64,000 nucleotides of DNA. Source: Nocardia sp. CC227C (lineage in GTDB: Bacteria; Actinomycetota; Actinomycetes; Mycobacteriales; Mycobacteriaceae). Position numbers and translations under genes: made by a program. How positions within the stretch are numbered: position 1 is the stretch's first letter; each line of letters opens with the position of its first letter. The stretch is from contig NZ_JASITE010000006.1 of assembly GCF_030767025.1 (NCBI RefSeq), positions 186,001 to 250,000 on the forward strand, read 5' to 3'. Below the pieces are notes generated by a model. The model saw nothing but the letters and a program-made list of their open reading frames with translations. It was not told the DNA's origin and made no database searches. Below are positions 59,488-64,000 of this stretch, piece after piece.

Positions 59488-61530
59488 ATGATCGCAGTCG
59501 ATGTGGGCGGCACGTTCACCGATGTCGTCGCCTGGCGCGACGGGCGGATCCACACCGCCAAGATTTCCACCGACTACGCCGACGTCACCGGCCCGGTGCT
59601 GCGCGGCGCCGAAGTACTCGGCGTCACCGACGCGCCGGTGTTCAATCACGCCAGCACCCACGGCCTCAACGCCGTGATCACCCGGCAGCTGCCCAAGATC
59701 GGCTTTCTGACCTCCGAGGGCCACCGCGACATCCTCGACATGGGCCGCGTGTGGCGCCCGGCCGAGGCCATCCTCGACCCGCACTGGCGGCGCAGTTTCG
59801 GCGACGCCTCACGGCCGCTGGTCCAGCGTTACCTGAGGCGCGGCATCCACGAGCGGATCACGGCCGACGGCGGCGTGCTGTTCGCCCTCGACGAGGACCA
59901 GGCCAGGACCGAACTCGAGGTACTGCGCCGCTGCGAGGTCGCCGGTGTCGCGATCTGCCTCATCCACGCCTACGTCGACCCCGTGCACGAACTGCGCTTG
60001 CGTGAGCTGGTGCGCGAGGTGCTCGGTGAGGTGCCGTGCTCGATCTCGAGCGAGGTGTCGCCGCTGGCCAAGGAGTACGCCCGCGCCTCCACCACCGTGA
60101 TCGACACACTGATGAAGATCATCTACTCCGATTACACCGCGGGGCTCGAAAAGGGATTGAGCGAACTCGGTTTCGCGGGCCAGCTCAATTTCGCCGACTG
60201 CGCCGCGACGTTGGTTCCGTCGGCCCAGGCGATGCAGCAGCCGTTCCGGATCGTCTTCTCCGGTCCCGCGGCGGGCACCGTGGCTTGCGCGCACTTCGGT
60301 GCGCTGATCGACGAGAACGATCTGCTGTGTGCCGATGTCGGTGGTACCTCCTGCGACATCAGTGTCGTCAGCGCAGGCGAGCCGTTCGTCAACACCACCT
60401 TCGAGCTCGAGCACGACCTCGTGGTCAACGCCCTGGCCAACGACATCTCCAGCATCGGCGCGGGCGGCGGCAGCATCGTGTCGATCGGTTCCGCCGGTGA
60501 GATCCAGGTCGGCCCCGACAGCGCGCGGGCACAGCCCGGACCGGCCTGTTACGGCCGCGGCGGCACCCAGCCCACGACGACCGACACCTGCTTGCTGATC
60601 GGCATCCTGGACGCCGACGACTTCGCCGGCGGCGAACTGCAGCTCGACGCCGACGCCGCCCGGCGGGCCTTCGAATCCCTCGACACCGAGCTGGATCTGG
60701 CCCACCGCGTTCGCTACGCCTACGAGATGGCGGTCAACAACATGGCCGAGGGCGTGTTCAACGTCGCCATCAAGAACGGTGTCGATCCCCGCGACTACAG
60801 CCTGGTCGCCTTCGGCGCCGCGGGCCCGATGCTGCTGCCCGCGGTGCTCGACACCGTGCAGTGCAAGCAGGTGATCGTGCCCCCGAATCCCGGCCTGTTC
60901 TCGGCGGTCGGATTGCTTTCCACCGACCAGGTTTTCACGGTCGACCGCAGTGCGTATCTGATGCTCACCGGCGAGGCCGCGCCCGCGATCGACACGTTGT
61001 TCACCGAGATGGAGGAACAGCTGCGGGCCCGCACCGGTGGCGGCTCGGTGCGGATGCTGCGCAGCATGGACGCGCACCTGGCGGGGCAGAGCTGGGAGAC
61101 CCCGTTCGTGCCGGTGCCGAGCGGCACCATCGACGAGGCCGCCGTCGCCACCATGGTGTCGGCCTTCCACGACACCTACGAGGCCCGCTCGGGTAACCGC
61201 TTCGAGATCATGCCCGTCGAAGGCGTGACGTTCCGGGTGCGCGCGATCCTCGACACCCCCAAGGTCGAATACGCCGAGCTCCCGGTCCGGTCGGAGGAGG
61301 ACGGTCCGCTCACGCCGACCCGCACCGTGACCCTGCGGTACCTGGGTGACCTCGACGCCGACGGTGTCGGCGCCCAGCAGGCCGACGTCTACGACCGTAC
61401 CAGCCTGCGCGCAGGTGACGTACTCGACGGCCCCGCCGTGTTCGAGGAAGAACTGTCGACCACGCATATCGGCGCAGGGCAGCAGGCCACCGTCGGTGCG
61501 TACGGCGAAATCCTGATCCGGAGGAAGTGA
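59488..61530 (+). CDS. Hydantoinase A/oxoprolinase family protein (module 2)
   Basis: A 680-residue HyuA-type protein; ATG preceded by AGGAGA. ATPase motifs: AVDVGGTFTDVVAWRDG at the N-terminus, NHASTHGLNAVITRQLPKIG, LLCADVGGTSCDISVVSAG and IGAGGGSIVSIG. It is the large ATP-binding subunit. Followed without a gap by HyuB, whose ribosome site (GGAGGAA) overlaps its end. Confidence 0.9.
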   Translation: MIAVDVGGTFTDVVAWRDGRIHTAKISTDYADVTGPVLRGAEVLGVTDAPVFNHASTHGLNAVITRQLPKIGFLTSEGHRDILDMGRVWRPAEAILDPHWRRSFGDASRPLVQRYLRRGIHERITADGGVLFALDEDQARTELEVLRRCEVAGVAICLIHAYVDPVHELRLRELVREVLGEVPCSISSEVSPLAKEYARASTTVIDTLMKIIYSDYTAGLEKGLSELGFAGQLNFADCAATLVPSAQAMQQPFRIVFSGPAAGTVACAHFGALIDENDLLCADVGGTSCDISVVSAGEPFVNTTFELEHDLVVNALANDISSIGAGGGSIVSIGSAGEIQVGPDSARAQPGPACYGRGGTQPTTTDTCLLIGILDADDFAGGELQLDADAARRAFESLDTELDLAHRVRYAYEMAVNNMAEGVFNVAIKNGVDPRDYSLVAFGAAGPMLLPAVLDTVQCKQVIVPPNPGLFSAVGLLSTDQVFTVDRSAYLMLTGEAAPAIDTLFTEMEEQLRARTGGGSVRMLRSMDAHLAGQSWETPFVPVPSGTIDEAAVATMVSAFHDTYEARSGNRFEIMPVEGVTFRVRAILDTPKVEYAELPVRSEEDGPLTPTRTVTLRYLGDLDADGVGAQQADVYDRTSLRAGDVLDGPAVFEEELSTTHIGAGQQATVGAYGEILIRRK

Positions 61531-61531
61531 C

Positions 61532-63477
61532 ATGTCCAGTCCGACCATCCCCACCACCCCCGGCTGCGCGACCTCACCGATGCTCAGTTCCGGGAGCGTT
61601 ACGGCGCCGACCGGTTCAGCGCCACCGTGATCACCAACCGCCTGCGCTACGCCGTCGAGCACATGTCCACCGGTTTCATGCGTGAGGCGTTCTCGCCCAT
61701 CATCCGCGACTGGTACGACTTCGCCTGCACCATCAGCGGTCCCGCGAACAAGGGCTACCCGATGGCCGTGGTCAGCAACAGCCTGGTGGTGTTCCTCGGC
61801 ACCATGGGCGACGCGGTGCGCAACGCCGTGGAGGAGTACGGGCCCGAGAACCTGCGTCCCGGTGACGTTCTGATCTGCAACGACCCGTATCGCGGCGGCA
61901 GGCACGTGAACGACGTGGCGTTCACCCGCCCGGTGTTCGTCGACGGCGAGATCGTCTCCTTCGTCACCATGTGCGCGCACCAGCTCGACATGGGCGGCAC
62001 GGTGCCCGGCGGCTTCTCGGCGACCAAGAGCAATGTCTACGAGAACGGCCTCGTGATCCCGCCCATGCTGCTGTGGGCACAGGACGAACCGGTGCGCTCC
62101 ACCTTCAGCCTCATCTTCGACAACACCCGCTGGGGCGGCATGTTGCTGCCCGACTTCAAAAGCATCTTCCAGCAGCTGAAACTGGGGGAGCGGCTGGTAC
62201 TGGAGAACATCGAAAGATACGGTCTCGCAGCCTATCTCGGCACGTTGGACTACTCCTGCGACACCTCCGCCGAGCGCATGCGCGACGCCATCGCGCTGGT
62301 ACCCGACGGCGACTACGCGGGCTCGGCGCTGATCGACGCCGACGGTCTCGACGACACTGTCGACTACACCGTGCGGGTGCTCGTGCGCAAGCGCGGCGAG
62401 GACATGGAGATCGACCTGTCCGGCACCTCGCCGCAGGCGCGGACCTGCATCAACTGCGGTGTGCTCGACGCCAAAACCGCTGTGGGCGTGGCTCTCACGA
62501 TGCTGCTCGACCCGAAGGTGCCGTTCACCTCGGGCACCTGGCGCAATGTCGACCTGGCGGTGCCACCGGGCACCATCGTCTCCTCGCTGCCACCCGACGG
62601 CGGCATCATGATGTTCTGGGAGGCCTCCGGCGCCGTGGCGTCGGCGATCTTCGACGCGCTCAACCCCGTCCTCGGCAAGCACGGCGTCGGCGGCGACTAC
62701 GGCTCGACCAATACCCATAACGCCTCCGGCCTGCGAGCCGACGGCACCCCGTGGACCTCGGCCACCCAGTGCGGCGGTGAGCACGGCCCGTGGGGCGCCA
62801 CCCACGTCGGCGACGGCGACAGCTACACCGTCCTGTTCACGCTCAACAACCTCGACCCCGCGACCGAGACGATCGAACGCGAGTCGCCGGTGGTGCTGTT
62901 GCGCAAGGAGCACGCCATCGACACCGGCGGCGCGGGCACCTTCCGCGGCGGCGCGGCCAATCTCAAGGACGCGCTGTGGCTCACGGCGGGCGCGCACTAC
63001 CTGTCGCCGTTCCGCACCAAGCAGCCCTCGGGCGTCGGCGCCAACGGTGGACAGGCCGGGCCGACCGGGGCGATGTGGCTGTTCCCGCCGGCTGACGACG
63101 CGGCGAGCCTCGGCCTGCTCGGCACCGACGCACAGGTCTACGCCGACAGCGTGCCCGTCGCCGGGGTGCTCGATCCGGAAACCAAGGCCCTCGACCCGGT
63201 CGAAGGCCGCTACCACTACTTCGCCGCCGAACAGGTGTGGTCGACCGCACCGAACACCATCCTGCGGTGCCTCACCAATGGTGGTGGCGGATGGGGTGAT
63301 CCGTTGCAGCGCGATCCCGAACGGGTCCTCGCCGACGTCCGCAACGAGTACGTGAGCATCCAGGCGGCCGCCCGCGACTACGGCGTGGTGGTCGAGGGCG
63401 ACCCGCGACTCGACCCCGAGGGCCTGCGCATCGACCACGAGGCGACGGCGCGGCGGCGCGCCCGCCCGTCCGCCTGA
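61532..63477 (+). CDS. Hydantoinase B/oxoprolinase family protein (module 2), N-terminal frameshift
   Basis: The strong ribosome site GGAGGAA and ATG 61532 open MSSPTIPTTP, but the frame is lost at the C-run 61556-61560; one extra C would continue into RLRDLTDAQFRERYGADRF and the full protein. From GTG 61627 the frame is open for 616 residues: ITNRLRYAVEHMSTGFMREA, VLICNDPYRGGRHVNDVAFT, MCAHQLDMGGTVPGGFSATK, GEDMEIDLSGTSPQA and LTNGGGGWGDPLQRDPERVL. The uncorrected frame lacks about 30 N-terminal residues. Functional unless the indel is real. Confidence 0.8.
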
Positions 63478-63503
63478 GCTGCCGCACGAGACAGGAGAAA
63501 CTG

Positions 63504-64000
63504 ATGAAGGGGATCGTGTTCCCGGGTGACGGGACGACGGTACTGAAGGACTTCCCCGAACCGGAGCCGGGCCACGGCGAAGTGGTGGTGAAGATCCGTG
63601 CCTCGGGAATGTGCGGGTCCGACCTGCACTTCTACCACGGCGCGTTCGACTTCGACCACAGCGTGGTGCAGGGGCACGAACCGTGCGGTGAGGTGCACGC
63701 GGTCGGCCCCGGCGTCGATCCGGCGCGGTTCGCCGTGGGTGACCGGGTGATGATCCACCACTACTTCGGCTGCAACACCTGCCGCCGCTGTCGCGCGGGC
63801 TGGCCGCAGATGTGCGAGACCAGCCCCGCGGCGACGATGGCAGTGCACGTGAACGGTGGGCACGCGCCCTTCGCCCGGGTACCGGTGGCCGCGCTGCTGC
63901 CGATGCGCGAGGAACTATCGTTCAAGGCGGGCGCGGCGATCGGCTGCGGCACCGGCACAGCGTGGGGTGCGATCAAACGCGTCGGCGGCGTGGCCGACAC
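63504..64000 (+). CDS. Zinc-binding alcohol dehydrogenase (3' end beyond window)
   Basis: 165 codons of a medium-chain alcohol dehydrogenase; ATG 63504 after AGGAGA. Catalytic zinc ligands in GMCGSDLHFYHGAF (Cys and Asp/His region) and QGHEPCGEV, and the structural-zinc lobe CNTCRRCRAGWPQMC. The nucleotide-binding domain lies outside the window. It would oxidise an alcohol to the ketone or aldehyde that the HyuA/HyuB or aldehyde dehydrogenase genes might process; part of the module 2 operon (26 bases after HyuB). Confidence 0.87.
   Translation, partial: MKGIVFPGDGTTVLKDFPEPEPGHGEVVVKIRASGMCGSDLHFYHGAFDFDHSVVQGHEPCGEVHAVGPGVDPARFAVGDRVMIHHYFGCNTCRRCRAGWPQMCETSPAATMAVHVNGGHAPFARVPVAALLPMREELSFKAGAAIGCGTGTAWGAIKRVGGVAD

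Noticed and set aside
59809..63438. Leftward open frame of 1209 residues over module 2
   Set aside because: Antisense shadow of clearly recognisable HyuA and HyuB; no ribosome site or domain.
1..64000. CRISPR arrays, tRNA or rRNA genes, insertion sequences, integrases
   Set aside because: No regular spaced repeats, RNA gene-like folds, transposase frames or terminal repeats were recognised by reading; a tRNA scan was not possible.

Overview
The window is high-GC DNA from an actinobacterium, probably a mycolate-type genus such as Nocardia or Rhodococcus. The grounds are a complete conservon (histidine kinase, roadblock, DUF742 and GTPase genes), a MmyB-type XRE regulator, an AcoR-like activator without the sigma-54 contact motif, GTG starts and many ATGA/GTGA gene overlaps. 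No rRNA, tRNA, CRISPR array, integrase or insertion sequence was seen.

Region 1 (1-20 kb) is a dense acyl-CoA island. It holds a FAS1-like hydratase cut by the window edge, an SDR, a CitE-type lyase, three acyl-CoA dehydrogenases, a MaoC hydratase, an acyl-CoA synthetase, an alpha-methylacyl-CoA racemase with its full catalytic set, a crotonase-fold enzyme lacking both hydratase glutamates, three CaiB/BaiF proteins, a thiolase, an MmgE/PrpD protein, an aldehyde dehydrogenase and a GntR/FCD regulator. One CaiB protein (18304-19518) looks like 2-methylfumaryl-CoA isomerase (Mct). With the FAS1-like hydratase (Meh type) and CitE lyase (citramalyl-CoA lyase type), it would take mesaconyl-CoA to acetyl-CoA and pyruvate.

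Region 2 (20-38.8 kb) carries XRE, AcoR-like and LuxR regulators, a second MmgE/PrpD gene, and a ribose-type ABC importer. One importer permease is fused to an SMP-30-like beta-propeller, and a free SMP-30 protein follows it. Then come a frameshifted alpha/beta hydrolase, a cupin, an aromatic-acid-type MFS permease, a chimeric thioesterase/MalT-like remnant and a second GntR regulator.

Region 3 (38.9-49.5 kb) has two SnoaL-like proteins, three secreted YVTN/lactonase-like beta-propellers around the conservon, and a MarR/MFS efflux pair.

Region 4 (49.5-64 kb) has a broken SDR, an aldehyde dehydrogenase, an intact SDR, and two hydantoinase A/B modules, each with a small zinc-ribbon gene. The modules are transcribed away from a central LuxR plus AraC pair. 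An alcohol dehydrogenase runs off the right edge.

Many intergenic regions carry an almost pure A/T element related to GATATAATATAC, which stands out in this GC-rich DNA and points to a shared operator or promoter class. Four genes appear to carry single-base indels in or beside short C/G runs, so sequencing error must be excluded before calling them pseudogenes. All assignments come from reading the sequence and from recalled family features; no database search was run.
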